A program made the position numbers and the translations under genes. Below, piece after piece: positions 5,691-5,842 of a stretch of 5,842 nucleotides of DNA; the first letter of the stretch is position 1; each line of letters begins with the position of its first letter. The stretch is from the NCBI GenBank assembly GCA_937872185.1, contig CALMQN010000094.1:1-5842 (forward strand), written 5' to 3'. Under the pieces are notes generated by a model. It saw only the letters and a list, made by a program, of their open reading frames with translations. It had not been told where the DNA came from and ran no database searches. The DNA is from an uncultured bacterium. GTDB taxonomy: Bacteria > Patescibacteriota > Saccharimonadia > Saccharimonadales > Saccharimonadaceae.

Positions 5691-5698
5691 AGGGGGAG

Positions 5699-5704
5699 TA
5701 TAAT
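5699..5704 (+). promoter_or_regulatory. -10 box for the GlsB/YeaQ/YmgE-family gene
   Basis: A perfect TATAAT (5699-5704) is placed about 36 nt before the ATG at 5741, with a predicted start near 5711 and a strong AGGAGG ribosome binding site (5728-5733, 7-nt spacing) in the leader. The -35 region (TATGTA at 5676-5681 with a 17-nt spacer) is poor, so an activator or alternative sigma factor may be needed. The preceding run of five G bases is unusual for a spacer. Confidence 0.5.
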
Positions 5705-5740
5705 AGAGATAGTACATATAACCAAACAGGAGGAACAGTT

Positions 5741-5842
5741 ATGGGAATCATTGGATGGATAATACTGGGCGGACTCGCTGGATGGATTGCATCAATCATC
5801 GCAGGAAATAGTAAATCTCAGGGCATAATCGGAAATATCATT
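5741..5842 (+). CDS. GlsB/YeaQ/YmgE-family stress-associated membrane protein (partial, 3' end beyond window)
   Basis: The first 34 codons read MGIIGWIILGGLAGWIASII, then AGNSKSQGIIGNII, and run off the window. This is the characteristic start of the GlsB/YeaQ/YmgE ('transglycosylase-associated') family: GxIGWIILGxxAGWxA as the first membrane span, a short polar loop with Gly, then GIIGNI/GxIGxI opening the second span. Family members are about 80-90 residues with three spans in the cytoplasmic membrane. They are often induced by stress, but their biochemical role is not settled, and the older transglycosylase label is not supported by any catalytic domain. The start is secure because of AGGAGG 7 nt upstream. 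It is transcribed away from the glycosidase-like gene. Confidence 0.9.
   Translation, partial: MGIIGWIILGGLAGWIASIIAGNSKSQGIIGNII

Noticed and set aside
1..5842. Alternative genetic code with UGA read as glycine, as in some CPR groups
   Set aside because: All reading frames are intact under the standard code with no in-frame TGA, and conserved glycines use GGN codons. The absence of TGA stops among six genes is too small a sample to mean anything.
1..5842. CRISPR arrays, tRNA genes, insertion sequences, phage genes or a defence system
   Set aside because: I saw no spaced direct repeats, no cloverleaf-like sequence, no transposase or integrase motifs, and no toxin-antitoxin or defence domains; nearly all bases are taken up by the listed genes.

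Overview
The window reads as a compact bacterial chromosome segment of middling GC, using standard code 11: no in-frame TGA interrupts a gene, and every visible stop is TAA or TAG. The organism is not proven. The mix of genes fits a Candidate Phyla Radiation / Patescibacteria genome, most likely Candidatus Saccharibacteria. The points in favour are a CIRCE-controlled dnaK, a small membrane protein with a pilin-like tail of the kind I associate with that group, a possible leaderless gene and tight spacing. This is an inference from gene style, held at about 50%.

Left part (1-1875, + strand): the last 28 codons of grpE, which are easy to miss because the gene is cut by the window edge. After 22 nt come the ATPase and then the permease of a DrrA/DrrB-type ABC-2 exporter, separated from each other by 1 nt. 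These three probably form the end of one transcription unit, and the exporter sits between the chaperone genes grpE and dnaK.

Centre (1876-3968): a 151-nt regulatory gap holding a perfect 17+17 bp palindrome built on a CIRCE operator. A TTGACA -35 box lies in the palindrome's 9-nt loop. A second, degenerate CIRCE begins almost at the predicted transcription start. It is followed by a full-length dnaK (629 aa, free of cysteine) and a strong intrinsic terminator. The implied control is HrcA repression of dnaK; neither hrcA nor dnaJ is visible here.

Right part (3967-5842): a small membrane protein with a DUF4190-like hydrophobic head and a pilin-like soluble tail, on its own promoter. It is directly abutted, stop codon to stop codon, by a convergent minus-strand gene for a cytoplasmic (alpha/alpha)6-barrel glycosidase-like protein. 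A 93-nt divergent gap, with candidate promoters facing both ways and a CGTGAT/ATCACG inverted repeat, leads to the start of a GlsB/YeaQ/YmgE-family stress-associated membrane protein that runs off the window.

Taken together this is mainly a heat-shock and envelope-stress neighbourhood. I see no CRISPR array, tRNA, rRNA, insertion sequence or phage gene, and no clear candidate for a wholly new system. The most unusual parts are the dnaK control region and the DUF4190/pilin-like protein.
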